Source: Flavobacterium azooxidireducens | Lineage (GTDB): Bacteria > Bacteroidota > Bacteroidia > Flavobacteriales > Flavobacteriaceae | NCBI RefSeq assembly: GCF_023195775.1 | Contig: NZ_CP096205.1 | Coordinates: 3,617,001 to 3,681,000, forward strand | Direction of reading: 5' to 3' | DNA length: 64,000 nt | Part shown: positions 44,458 to 53,505 of the stretch, piece after piece | How positions within the stretch are numbered: position 1 is the first letter of the stretch | Layout: each line of letters opens with the position of its first letter | Notes under the pieces: generated by a model | The model's input: only the letters and a program-made list of their open reading frames with translations | What the model was told of the DNA's origin: nothing | Database searches by the model: none | Translations under genes and position numbers: made by a program

Positions 44458-45530
44458 AACCATTTTTTTCGTCTAAAATAATAAATCATTGCTAAAACAA
44501 TAAGAAACATAACTCCCAATGTGATGAAATATCCGTTGGGAGATTTTAATTCCGGGATGTTTTCAAAATTCATTCCATAAACACCCACTATAAATGTAAG
44601 GGGAATAAAGACGACAGAAACAATCGTAAGTGTCTTCATAATTTCATTCATACGATGACTTTGAGCGGAAAAATAAAAACTGGACGCACTTTCCAACGAA
44701 TTCATATCATAATCAATCTGTTCCAAAAGCTCTAAACTCTTTTGATGCAAACGAGCAAAAAAGGTGAAATTAGACTTTTCAATTCCGTTAAAATCATCAT
44801 CATCTTGAATGGATTTTAAATTAAAAAGTGAATCTTTTAAAGGAACTAAAGCTCGTTTTAAAAAGTTTAAATCCTCGCTACATTTCTCAATTCGAACTAA
44901 AACATCTTGACTTTCATTTACTTTTGCTTCAATTTGTAATTGTTCGATTAACTCTTCATATTTTTCAATGGTAATGTAAAAGTTTTCCATCACTGCATCC
45001 AACATCAAATAAAGCAAAAAATCGTTTTTCTTTTTACATACAATTCCGGAATTGGTTTTAATTCGTTCACGAATGTGCGTAAAAAAATCGCCTCTTTTTT
45101 CCTGAAAAGAAACCAACAAATTATCCTTTAAAATGAAACTTATTTGCTCAACGTGTACACTAGGTGCATTATTTTCGGGTAAAATTGATTTGATGCTAAA
45201 AAACAACACTTCACCCAATTCTTCCATTCGGGTTCGTTTCGTCACATTTAAAATATCAGCCGCAATATGATTTTCAATTTGAAGAATATCTACAATTTTT
45301 TTAATCAATTCAATATCGTGTAAACCGTGAATATTTAACCATTTAACATCTTCAGAATGAAGTAATTCTTCAATTTGAACTTGATCTAAATTTAAATCAG
45401 TCGTTTCAGTGTATGATTCTGAATTATAAACAAACAATTGCATTTCTACCGGATGATCTTTGTGTTGTCCGGTATATTCAAAATAATTGGGTTGAACTTT
45501 TCTGCCTTTTTTATATTTTAATCGCTTCAT
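44454..45530 (-). CDS. corA: Magnesium/cobalt transporter CorA
   Basis: The 358-residue product has a large cytoplasmic N-terminal domain, a long alpha-helical stalk and two C-terminal membrane spans. The CorA selectivity motif is seen as FIVGVYGMNFENIPELK after the first span. The last residues are basic (YYFRRKKWF). It mediates Mg2+ uptake. Confidence 0.95.
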   Translation of the reverse strand: MKRLKYKKGRKVQPNYFEYTGQHKDHPVEMQLFVYNSESYTETTDLNLDQVQIEELLHSEDVKWLNIHGLHDIELIKKIVDILQIENHIAADILNVTKRTRMEELGEVLFFSIKSILPENNAPSVHVEQISFILKDNLLVSFQEKRGDFFTHIRERIKTNSGIVCKKKNDFLLYLMLDAVMENFYITIEKYEELIEQLQIEAKVNESQDVLVRIEKCSEDLNFLKRALVPLKDSLFNLKSIQDDDDFNGIEKSNFTFFARLHQKSLELLEQIDYDMNSLESASSFYFSAQSHRMNEIMKTLTIVSVVFIPLTFIVGVYGMNFENIPELKSPNGYFITLGVMFLIVLAMIYYFRRKKWF

Positions 45531-45601
45531 GTGTTATTATTTTTTATAAAAATAAGCGATTTAATTTTTTCATTCTATTTTTACAGAAAATATTTTTCAT
45601 T

Positions 45602-46837
45602 ATGCAGACACTTATCATCAATATTAAAGAACTTATTCAAATCAGAGAAATCGGAATTCAGAAAGTATCCGGTAGCGAAATGGCGAATTTACCTCTACTG
45701 AGAAATGCTTTTTTATTGATTGAAAATGATTTGATAGCCGATTTTGGTTTGATGAGCGATTGCCCTACTCTACCCAATGCAAAAATCATCGATGCTTCAG
45801 AGAAAGTGGTGCTACCAACTTGGTGCGACAGTCATACTCATTTGGTCTATGCAGGAAATCGTGTGCAAGAATTTGTAGATCGAATTAATGGATTGAGTTA
45901 TGAAGAAATTGCCAATCGCGGTGGCGGAATATTAAATTCAGCTCAAAAACTCAATGAAACTAGTGAAAATGAAATTTATGAACAATCAAAGGTTCGTTTA
46001 GAAGAAGTTATGAAATTAGGAACCGGAGCCATCGAAATTAAATCCGGATATGGATTGACTGTTGAAGGCGAAATCAAAATGCTACGGGTAATCAGACGTT
46101 TAGCAGAAAATTATCCCATCAAAATAAAAGCAACTTTTTTGGGAGCTCATGCCTTTCCGAAAGAATATAAAGAAAATCATTCCGGTTATATTGATTTGAT
46201 AATCAATGAAATGTTACCAAAAATTGCTGAAGAAAATTTGGCAGATTATATCGATGCTTTTCTCGAAACTGGGTATTTTTCTGTAGAAGAAACCGAACGA
46301 ATTATGGAAGCCGGAAAAAAATACGGTTTAATTTCTAAAATTCACGTAAATCAGTTTACAGCCATTAACGGAATTGCTGCTTGTGTGAAGCACAATGCCT
46401 TATCAGTTGACCATCTTGAAATTGTAACCGACGAAGATATTGAAATACTTAAAAACTCTCAAACAATGCCGGTCGCTTTGCCGTCGTGCAGTTATTTTAT
46501 CAGCATTCCATACACACCAGCACGAAAAATGATGGCTGCCGGATTGCCATTAGCTTTAGCAACTGATTATAATCCGGGAACAACACCTTCGGGAAATATG
46601 AATTTTGTGGTAGCAACGGCTTGCATTAAAATGAAAATGACTCCGGAAGAAGCCATTAATGCCGCAACAATCAATGGTGCCTATGCGATGGGAATTTCAG
46701 ATTCGCACGGAAGTATAACAAAAGGTAAAAAAGCGAATTTAATTATTACCAAACCTATTCATTCGTTTTATCAATTGCCGTATGAATTTGGAAGTAATTT
46801 GATTGAGAATGTTTTCATAGAAGGAAAAATTATTTAA
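45602..46837 (+). CDS. hutI: Imidazolonepropionase
   Basis: The ATG at 45602 gives MQTLIINIKELIQIREIGIQ and 411 residues, the normal family length; the frame from 45413 is merely open upstream. The metal-binding start of the amidohydrolase barrel is LPTWCDSHTHLVYAGNR, followed by YEEIANRGGGI and later ALATDYNPGTTPSGNMNF. The enzyme opens 4-imidazolone-5-propionate to N-formimidoyl-glutamate. Its hut partners are hutG 1.4 kb downstream and hutH 43 kb upstream. Confidence 0.96.
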   Translation: MQTLIINIKELIQIREIGIQKVSGSEMANLPLLRNAFLLIENDLIADFGLMSDCPTLPNAKIIDASEKVVLPTWCDSHTHLVYAGNRVQEFVDRINGLSYEEIANRGGGILNSAQKLNETSENEIYEQSKVRLEEVMKLGTGAIEIKSGYGLTVEGEIKMLRVIRRLAENYPIKIKATFLGAHAFPKEYKENHSGYIDLIINEMLPKIAEENLADYIDAFLETGYFSVEETERIMEAGKKYGLISKIHVNQFTAINGIAACVKHNALSVDHLEIVTDEDIEILKNSQTMPVALPSCSYFISIPYTPARKMMAAGLPLALATDYNPGTTPSGNMNFVVATACIKMKMTPEEAINAATINGAYAMGISDSHGSITKGKKANLIITKPIHSFYQLPYEFGSNLIENVFIEGKII

Positions 46838-46845
46838 ATAGAACT

Positions 46846-47187
46846 ATGAAATATTATATTTCAATATTAGTGATAATGACATTTTCTAGTTGTCAATTCA
46901 TTTTGCCAACTGCATCTATTGATGGAGATCCAATTGAACAAAAACTAAATGATAACTTTTACATTTCTGATTATTGTTTAGAAGACAATTATTGTTTACT
47001 TGAAAAAAATCAGAATTATGTTTATGAAATGAAAATTGAAAATATTGATAGCATTTGCTTTATTGATAAAAATGAAATTTATCTTCATTCAAATGAAAAA
47101 TATTATTTAATTTCTGAAAGAGATATAGTAGAAATTGATAGAATAAACTACAAGATGGTAAGTATTAATAATTATCTAAATAATTGA
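46846..47187 (+). CDS. Small hypothetical lipoprotein
   Basis: The 113-residue product has the lipobox TFSSCQF (Cys17), then short acidic segments such as YCLEDNYCLLEKNQNYVYEM. No family recognised. It starts 8 bp after hutI, so it may share its transcript. Confidence 0.65.
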   Translation: MKYYISILVIMTFSSCQFILPTASIDGDPIEQKLNDNFYISDYCLEDNYCLLEKNQNYVYEMKIENIDSICFIDKNEIYLHSNEKYYLISERDIVEIDRINYKMVSINNYLNN

Positions 47188-47203
47188 TAATGTTTTAAAA
47201 ACA

Positions 47204-47233
47204 AAAAAGGAGCAACTTTTCAGTGCTCCTTTT
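47204..47233. terminator. Bidirectional Rho-independent terminator
   Basis: AAAAAGGAGCA (47204-47214) pairs with TGCTCCTTTT (47224-47233) around a short loop. A-run and T-run on the two sides let it serve both convergent genes, more strongly the minus strand. Confidence 0.88.
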
Positions 47234-47252
47234 AAATTTATTGTTTAAAATC

Positions 47253-48140
47253 TTATTTCAAAGAAAAACTTGTTTTTCCAACTAATTCTCCTTTGTCAAA
47301 AATGTTTACAAAGTAAGTTCCTTTTTCAAAGTTTTCACCAGGAAGATTTTCAGAAACATTTACTGTACTGTTTTCATACTGAACGGTAGAAACAAAACTA
47401 TAAGTTAATGATTGCTCACCAAATTCTGCGATTTTTTTCTCACCTAAAACATTGTTTTTACTGTCAATTACTTGAATGTAATAGGATTTATCACCTGATT
47501 TAGCCACTTTGTTTTCGGCAATCGTAAAGCTTACTTTCAAAATATCTGCTCTGCTAGCTCTTTCTGTAGCCACTTCTTTTCCTGAATTTCTTACTTTAAA
47601 AGCTCCTGTTTTTAAATTCAAAATCGAAAGTTTAGATGCTTTTTCTACAGTTTTAGATAATTCTTCATTTTGACCAGTCAATACTTGGTTGTACTGTTGA
47701 GCTTCAACTAGAATAGTTTTAGTGCTGTCAATTTCAGTAGATAAATCTTGATTCAATTTCTTTAAAGCATCATTTTCCTGAATCAAAACATTCATTTTGT
47801 TTTGTAAATCAGCCACTTGACTTTTATATCTGCTCATTGAAGCAGCATCGCCTTTTGCTTTTTTAACTTCTTCCATTAATTTAACCACTTTGTCACGCTC
47901 AGCGATTAATTCTTCAGACATCGATGTGTTTTCAGCAATTGCTGCATCATAAGTAGTTTTCAATTGAGCTAATTCTGCCAAAGCTGTTTCTTTTTCTGTT
48001 GATACAGAAGATAATTCAGTTTCTACTTTTTTAGAATCAGAACTCATTTTAAACATATAGCCCAAACTGGCTAATAGCAAAAGTGATAATACTAGGATTA
48101 TCGCTTTTAGTTTTGAATTGTTGTTGTTTTGGTTTTCCAT
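47253..48140 (-). CDS. Coiled-coil membrane-anchored hypothetical protein
   Basis: The 295-residue product has one N-terminal membrane helix (LKAIILVLSLLLLASLGYMF), then a long coiled coil (about residues 30-175, many Glu/Lys/Leu heptads) and a C-terminal beta-rich domain (VSFTIAENKVAKSGDKSYYI). The domain layout resembles a periplasmic spacer plus head. No known activity. It is divergent from hutG. Confidence 0.75.
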   Translation of the reverse strand: MENQNNNNSKLKAIILVLSLLLLASLGYMFKMSSDSKKVETELSSVSTEKETALAELAQLKTTYDAAIAENTSMSEELIAERDKVVKLMEEVKKAKGDAASMSRYKSQVADLQNKMNVLIQENDALKKLNQDLSTEIDSTKTILVEAQQYNQVLTGQNEELSKTVEKASKLSILNLKTGAFKVRNSGKEVATERASRADILKVSFTIAENKVAKSGDKSYYIQVIDSKNNVLGEKKIAEFGEQSLTYSFVSTVQYENSTVNVSENLPGENFEKGTYFVNIFDKGELVGKTSFSLK

Positions 48141-48185
48141 TTTTTAAGTTGATTTTAGGCAAAGTTAAATTTATTTTAGATTCGT

Positions 48186-48229
48186 TTTGCATAACCATAA
48201 CGTTATTTTGCATAAAAATAGTATTTTTG
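48186..48229 (+). promoter_or_regulatory. hutG upstream region with palindrome and -7 box
   Basis: TATTTTTG (48222-48229) matches the TANNTTTG box, 17 bp before the hutG ATG. Upstream lie ATAACGTTAT (48197-48206), a perfect 10-bp palindrome, and two copies of TTTTGCATAA (48186 and 48206). Confidence 0.4.
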
Positions 48230-48246
48230 AATGCAATTATTTTTTT

Positions 48247-49287
48247 ATGGAAAACCTAGTTCCGTTTACTTCCATTGATTTGGGAAAAATTACCAATCAC
48301 AGAAGTGGTGAAATTAAATTTGGCGAAAAAATGCTTACTATTCCGAAAGGAGTTGATCCAATAGCGTTTTTAACCGAAAGTAAAGCCAAGTTTGTTTTAT
48401 TCGGAATTCCGGAAGACATTGGAGTGCGAGCTAATTTTGGTCGTCCCGGAGCAGCTTCGGCTTGGCAAAGTGCTATCAGAAGCATTGCTAACATTCAGCA
48501 CAACCGTTTTTGCAAAGGAAGTCAGCTTTTGATTTTAGGCTCATTAGACGTAGCAGAAGATTTAAAGATAGCCGAAAAACTTGATTTTTTAAATGTTGAT
48601 GATAGAAAAACCTTTTCAACCTTAGTTGAAAAAATTGATAAAGAAGTTTCACATATTATATTCAACATTGTCAAAGCCGGAAAAATTCCGATTGTTATTG
48701 GTGGCGGACATAATAATGCCTACGGAAATATTAAAGGAACCGCTTTAGCGAAAGGAAAACCTATCAACGCAGTGAATCTTGATGCTCATTCCGATTTTAG
48801 AATTTTGGAAGGAAGACACAGCGGCAACGGATTTTCATATGCTTTTGACGAAGGTTTTTTGAAAAAGTATTTCATTTATGGTTTACACGAAAGTTATACG
48901 TCTAAAAATGTATTATTGCGTTTGAAAGATTTAGAAGATCGCGTTCGTTTTAATACCTATGACGAAATTGCCATCCGAAAAGTAAAAAACTTTGAACAAG
49001 AACTCAATCAGGCTTTAACTTTTATAAAAAATGATTTTTTTGGGATAGAAATCGATTTAGATTCACTTCCTAATATTGCCAGCAGTGCGATGACGCCAAG
49101 TGGATTTTCGGTAGAACAAACACGTCAATTTATTCATCATTTTGGGCAACACGCCAATGCGGCTTACTTACACATCTGCGAAGGAGCTCCCGATTTATCC
49201 GATGAAAAAAATCCGCAATTGATTGGAAAATTGATTGGTTATTTGATTACTGATTTTATGAAAGCTAAGAGTGTGTTGGAGATTTAA
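48247..49287 (+). CDS. hutG: Formimidoylglutamase-like arginase-family hydrolase
   Basis: The ATG at 48247 gives MENLVPFTSIDLGKITNHRS and about 346 residues; the longer frame from 48187 overlaps the promoter. The binuclear Mn ligands of the ureohydrolase fold are in VIGGGHNNAYGN, NLDAHSDFR and GIEIDLDSL. Formimidoylglutamase splits N-formimidoyl-glutamate to glutamate and formamide. hutI 1.4 kb away supports this over agmatinase or arginase, which are not excluded by sequence alone. Confidence 0.88.
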   Translation: MENLVPFTSIDLGKITNHRSGEIKFGEKMLTIPKGVDPIAFLTESKAKFVLFGIPEDIGVRANFGRPGAASAWQSAIRSIANIQHNRFCKGSQLLILGSLDVAEDLKIAEKLDFLNVDDRKTFSTLVEKIDKEVSHIIFNIVKAGKIPIVIGGGHNNAYGNIKGTALAKGKPINAVNLDAHSDFRILEGRHSGNGFSYAFDEGFLKKYFIYGLHESYTSKNVLLRLKDLEDRVRFNTYDEIAIRKVKNFEQELNQALTFIKNDFFGIEIDLDSLPNIASSAMTPSGFSVEQTRQFIHHFGQHANAAYLHICEGAPDLSDEKNPQLIGKLIGYLITDFMKAKSVLEI

Positions 49288-49299
49288 TATGATTTTTAT

Positions 49300-49911
49300 A
49301 TGACGAAATTATTTCTATTAATTACTATAATTTTAAGTGTAAGTTGTTCTGATAAGAAAGATAGTTACAAAAATCCTTTAACCGAAACAGTGGTAAATAA
49401 TAGAAATTTTGGTAAAGAACTTTATCAAAATGAATTTTTAAAGTATTCAGATACTCTAAAATTAGATTCTCTTAAACATAATTTAATTAACGAATTTGAT
49501 ATATATAACGAAGATATTTTTAGATTAATTCATGTTGATGCAGAGGAACTAGCGGAATTTAGTTTTGATTTTTTTCTGCCTAATCTAAATAAAGTTTTGA
49601 AAAAAAGAAGTTTTGAAATTTCAATTCGTAAAAGTGATCAAATTGAATTTAATAACACGATTTTCATCAATGAAGAAGAAATAATGCTTTATTCTCAATA
49701 TGATTTAGAAAATTATACTTTTTGGGATGTTGCTCCGAGAAGATTCTTTAGTAAAATAAATGAACTTTTGAAAAAACAAAATAGTAATGAAAAGTTCTTT
49801 TTACTTTACGAAGGAAATGATTTACATGTTATTTTATTAACTGAAAAGCAGTTTAAAATTATCTGTGAAAAATACGAATATAATAAAAGAGATATACCCT
49901 ATTTACCATAA
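49300..49911 (+). CDS. Hypothetical lipoprotein
   Basis: The 203-residue product has the lipobox ILSVSCSDKK (Cys16). The rest is mixed and not recognised (EEIMLYSQYDLENYTFWDVA, LLYEGNDLHVILLTEKQF). It starts 12 bp after hutG and may be read from the same promoter. Confidence 0.7.
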   Translation: MTKLFLLITIILSVSCSDKKDSYKNPLTETVVNNRNFGKELYQNEFLKYSDTLKLDSLKHNLINEFDIYNEDIFRLIHVDAEELAEFSFDFFLPNLNKVLKKRSFEISIRKSDQIEFNNTIFINEEEIMLYSQYDLENYTFWDVAPRRFFSKINELLKKQNSNEKFFLLYEGNDLHVILLTEKQFKIICEKYEYNKRDIPYLP

Positions 49912-49969
49912 TTATTATCCTCGGAATTGCTTACCTACCTACATAGCCTATACTCTCACAAAATTACCC

Positions 49970-49977
49970 TATCTTTG
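49970..49977 (+). promoter_or_regulatory. Bacteroidota -7 box (TATCTTTG) for the helicase gene
   Basis: TATCTTTG fits the consensus and lies 17 bp before the ATG at 49995. No -33 TTG is evident at the normal distance. Confidence 0.5.
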
Positions 49978-49994
49978 CCGGCAAATAAAATATT

Positions 49995-51242
49995 ATGACT
50001 TTTCAGGATTTAAATCTACTTCAAAATATACAACATGCCTTGTCTGACGAAGGCTATACAACGCCTACTCCTATTCAACAACAAGCCATTCCGGTAATTT
50101 TAGAAGGAAATGATTTGGTTGGATGTGCTCAAACCGGTACCGGAAAAACGGCCGCTTTTGCTATTCCGATTCTGAATTTGTTGCACAGAATTGTTGGTTC
50201 GGCTCAAAAACGCAAAAATATTCGTGCGTTAGTAGTTACACCAACACGAGAATTAGCTATTCAAATTGGTGAAAGTTTTGAAACCTATGGTCGTTATACT
50301 AATATTCGTCAACTCACTATTTTTGGTGGTGTAAGCCAAGTTCCGCAAGTAGATCAGTTAAAAAAAGGTGTTGATGTTTTGATTGTTACACCCGGTCGTT
50401 TGCTGGATTTACACAAACAAGGTTTTATCGATTTAGACCATTTGCATACATTGGTTTTAGACGAAGCCGATCAAATGTTAGACATGGGTTTTATAAATGA
50501 TGTAAAGAAAATAATCAAATTAACTCCGGATAACAGACAAACTCTATTGTTTTCGGCTACCATGCCAATTGCCATTAGAGAATTGGCCGATAGCTTTTTG
50601 ACCAAACCAAAATATGTTTCGGTTACACCAATTTCATCTACGGCTGAAACGGTTGAACAACACATTTACTTTGTAAATAAAGAAGACAAACGAAAATTAT
50701 TATATCATTTAATTCGAAATGAAGGCTTGAAGCAATTATTAGTCTTTAGCCGAACCAAGCACGGAGCCGATAATGTGGTAAAAGCCTTGAAGAAAAACGG
50801 TGTAAATGCCGAAGCGATTCACGGAGATAAATCGCAATCTGCTCGTCAACGTGTTTTGGAAGCATTCAAAAAGAATGAAATTTCAGTTTTAGTCGCTACC
50901 GATATTGCTGCTCGCGGAATTGACATTGAAAGTTTGCCATATGTTTTGAACTTCGATTTACCTAATATTCCTGAAACGTATGTTCACCGAATTGGTCGAA
51001 CAGGTCGTGCAGGAAACGGCGGAATTTCAATCTCTTTTTGTGGAAAAGACGAAGAAGTATATTGGAAAGACATTCAAAAATTGGTGAAAGTAAATGTAAA
51101 AACCATCAAAGATCATCCGTATCCTTGGAATGATGTTGAACCGGTTATTGAACCAGAGAAAAAAGATTATAGAAATACGAAGAAAGCAACTCCTTCTCGT
51201 AAATCAGATGTTTCTAAAAAGAACAAAAAACGCTGGTACTAA
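49995..51242 (+). CDS. DEAD-box ATP-dependent RNA helicase (RhlE-like)
   Basis: The 415-residue product has all core motifs in order: the Q motif region near PTPIQQQAIPV, AQTGTGKTAAF, PTRELAIQI, LDEADQMLDMGF, SATMP, and HRIGRTGRAG. A short basic C-terminal tail follows (KKATPSRKSDVSKKNKKRWY). RhlE-type helicases remodel RNA and ribosomal particles. It is convergent with the hybrid kinase gene, overlapping its stop by 4 bp. Confidence 0.93.
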   Translation: MTFQDLNLLQNIQHALSDEGYTTPTPIQQQAIPVILEGNDLVGCAQTGTGKTAAFAIPILNLLHRIVGSAQKRKNIRALVVTPTRELAIQIGESFETYGRYTNIRQLTIFGGVSQVPQVDQLKKGVDVLIVTPGRLLDLHKQGFIDLDHLHTLVLDEADQMLDMGFINDVKKIIKLTPDNRQTLLFSATMPIAIRELADSFLTKPKYVSVTPISSTAETVEQHIYFVNKEDKRKLLYHLIRNEGLKQLLVFSRTKHGADNVVKALKKNGVNAEAIHGDKSQSARQRVLEAFKKNEISVLVATDIAARGIDIESLPYVLNFDLPNIPETYVHRIGRTGRAGNGGISISFCGKDEEVYWKDIQKLVKVNVKTIKDHPYPWNDVEPVIEPEKKDYRNTKKATPSRKSDVSKKNKKRWY

Positions 51243-53431
51243 TCGTTATTTCGTTTCACTAACGTTTCAATACTGTAAATTAATTTCGATGGTTCGAATG
51301 GTTTGATCAACACGTCATTCATTCCGGCAGAAATCGCTTCTTCTGAAATTTCATCTTTGGCAAATGCTGTTAAAGCGATGATTGGAATAGTAATTCCTTT
51401 TTTTCTGATTAACCTAGTTGTGTCAAATCCGTTGATGAGTGGCATGTTTATATCCATCAGAACTACATCAAATTGTTCTTTTGACAACGCTTCCATGGCA
51501 GCATAACCATCATCTACAATTACGGTTTTAAAATTATTTTTCTCCATAATTTTACGCGTAACCATTTGGTTTATTTTGTTGTCTTCCACCACTAAAACTT
51601 TGTAAACCATATCGCTGGACAAATCGACTTTGATGTCGTTGATAATTTCATTTACTTTGGTCATATCAGAATCAAAAGCAATTGTAAACGTAAATTTTGT
51701 TCCTTTTCCTTCTTCACTTTCAACAAAAATTTCACTTTTAAAGATAGTAACTAATTTTTTTACGATGGAAAGTCCTAAACCGGCACCTTGATAATCGTCT
51801 TCTTTTCGATCAATTTGAACGAATTTATCAAATATTTTTGAAAGATCTTTCTCTGCAATTCCAACGCCGGTGTCTTCAACTTCAAACTTAACGAAGCAAA
51901 ATGTACCTTCTCTTTTCTCTAAATTCGCTTTGATTCGAACTTCTCCGTTTTGTGTAAATTTAAGTGCGTTTGAAACTAAATTCATCAAAATCTGCGACAA
52001 ACGTAGTTTATCTCCAACCAAATAATCAGGAATAGAATCGTCAATCATTGTCACCACTTTATTACTATTGCGGTTGGCTATAAATGAAAGTGAATTGGAA
52101 ACCATATTGATTTCATCATGAATATTCATCGTTAGGTTTTCTAAAACGACTTTATTTTCTTCAATTTTATTAATTTGAAGCAAATCATTTACCAACGACA
52201 AAAGGTAACGAGCAGAAAATTTCAAAGAGTTCAAATGCGGACTATCGGCCAACTCTTTATGTTCATCGGATAACATATTGGTTATTCCAACTACGCCATA
52301 AAGCGGTGTTCGCAATTCATGACTGATGGTAGAAATAAATTGTGTTTTGAGTTTTGATGCCTCTTCTGCTTTTTCTTTGGCAATTTTCAGTTCTTCATTT
52401 TTAACTTCTAAATAATCGTTTACTTTTCTCCTGAAAATATTATTTCGATATAAAATATAAAGCAAAAACATCATTAACATTAAAAACACAAGAATTAAAG
52501 AAACAATAATTTTTGTCTTTTTTAAATTTTCCGATTGAAGAAGTTTTTCTTTGTTGATGGCAGACAATTCTCTTTTTGACTCGTCTAAAGCGATATCCAT
52601 TCCAATAATTTTGGCATTTTTGATTTTTTCTAAATCGAAAATTTCGTTTTTCAAAATTTGATGTTTTTCTAAAAATGTATAAGCTTCTTCATGCTTTCCA
52701 ACATCAAATAAAAATTTAGAATAATCATTGTAAGAATCAGACAAATAGATTTTTGAATTATTTTCTTCGCCAATTCGAATAGCCTCTTTAAAATTAAATT
52801 CGGCTTGTTCGTACTCTTTTAGATAGTGGTATTTTTTTCCTAAAAGAATGTATAAATAACCTTGTACATCAACAATTCGAATCTTATCACGATTTTTTTC
52901 TACATAATCAAGATGGACAATTCCCTTTTTATATTCTTTTTCTTCAAAATAAAGCGACGTTAAATTTAGTTTTGATAAGACAACCGAATAGACATTATTG
53001 ATTTTTTCAGAAATGGCAATGGATTGATTATAGTAGTCTATTGCTTTCGGAAAATCTTTTTTTCTATAAAAATAAATATTGCCAATGTTATTAAAAACAG
53101 CTGCTTTGAGTGTATCATTCGAGGCTTTTTCAAAATGATAAACCGATTTATCATAATACTCCAATGCTTTATCAATCTCTACAATTTCCTCATAATTTCC
53201 AGCAATCGTGTTATACGACCGAGCAATTAAGTCGTCGTTTTTCATTTGCAAAGCAAAATTTAATGCTTTACGTGAAAATGACAAAGAGTTTTTATAATCT
53301 GATTTGTATAAGCAACTATCAGAAGAATTTAATAATTGCAAAACCTCCTTTTTTGTTACTATTTTTTCTTGTGAAAAAAGAGCGTAAGAAGTTAATACAA
53401 AAATAAAAAGTAGTAGGTTTTTTGGGGGCAT
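51239..53431 (-). CDS. TPR-containing hybrid sensor histidine kinase/response regulator
   Basis: The start used is the ATG at 53431 (MPPKNLLLFIFVLTSYALFS, a signal peptide); a longer frame begins at 53452. Residues about 25-300 form periplasmic tetratricopeptide-like repeats. A membrane span (SLILVFLMLMMFLLYILYR) follows, then HisKA with the phospho-His in TISHELRTPLYG, an HATPase with VSNALKFTQNG, GVGIAEKDLSKIF and GLGLSIVKKLV, and a C-terminal receiver with the phospho-Asp in VVLMDINMPLINGF. No output domain is attached and no target gene is nearby. Confidence 0.93.
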   Translation of the reverse strand: MPPKNLLLFIFVLTSYALFSQEKIVTKKEVLQLLNSSDSCLYKSDYKNSLSFSRKALNFALQMKNDDLIARSYNTIAGNYEEIVEIDKALEYYDKSVYHFEKASNDTLKAAVFNNIGNIYFYRKKDFPKAIDYYNQSIAISEKINNVYSVVLSKLNLTSLYFEEKEYKKGIVHLDYVEKNRDKIRIVDVQGYLYILLGKKYHYLKEYEQAEFNFKEAIRIGEENNSKIYLSDSYNDYSKFLFDVGKHEEAYTFLEKHQILKNEIFDLEKIKNAKIIGMDIALDESKRELSAINKEKLLQSENLKKTKIIVSLILVFLMLMMFLLYILYRNNIFRRKVNDYLEVKNEELKIAKEKAEEASKLKTQFISTISHELRTPLYGVVGITNMLSDEHKELADSPHLNSLKFSARYLLSLVNDLLQINKIEENKVVLENLTMNIHDEINMVSNSLSFIANRNSNKVVTMIDDSIPDYLVGDKLRLSQILMNLVSNALKFTQNGEVRIKANLEKREGTFCFVKFEVEDTGVGIAEKDLSKIFDKFVQIDRKEDDYQGAGLGLSIVKKLVTIFKSEIFVESEEGKGTKFTFTIAFDSDMTKVNEIINDIKVDLSSDMVYKVLVVEDNKINQMVTRKIMEKNNFKTVIVDDGYAAMEALSKEQFDVVLMDINMPLINGFDTTRLIRKKGITIPIIALTAFAKDEISEEAISAGMNDVLIKPFEPSKLIYSIETLVKRNND

Positions 53432-53474
53432 CCTAAAAATATATTTTATCAAATATAAGCTATTTATTAAAAAA

Positions 53475-53497
53475 AAATCCTGATTTCTCAGGATTTT
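53475..53497 (-). terminator. Rho-independent terminator for ettA
   Basis: AAAATCCTGA pairs with TCAGGATTTT around a 3-base loop; the long A-run reads as a U-tract on the minus strand after the ettA stop codon. Confidence 0.85.
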
Positions 53498-53505
53498 AAT
53501 AAAAT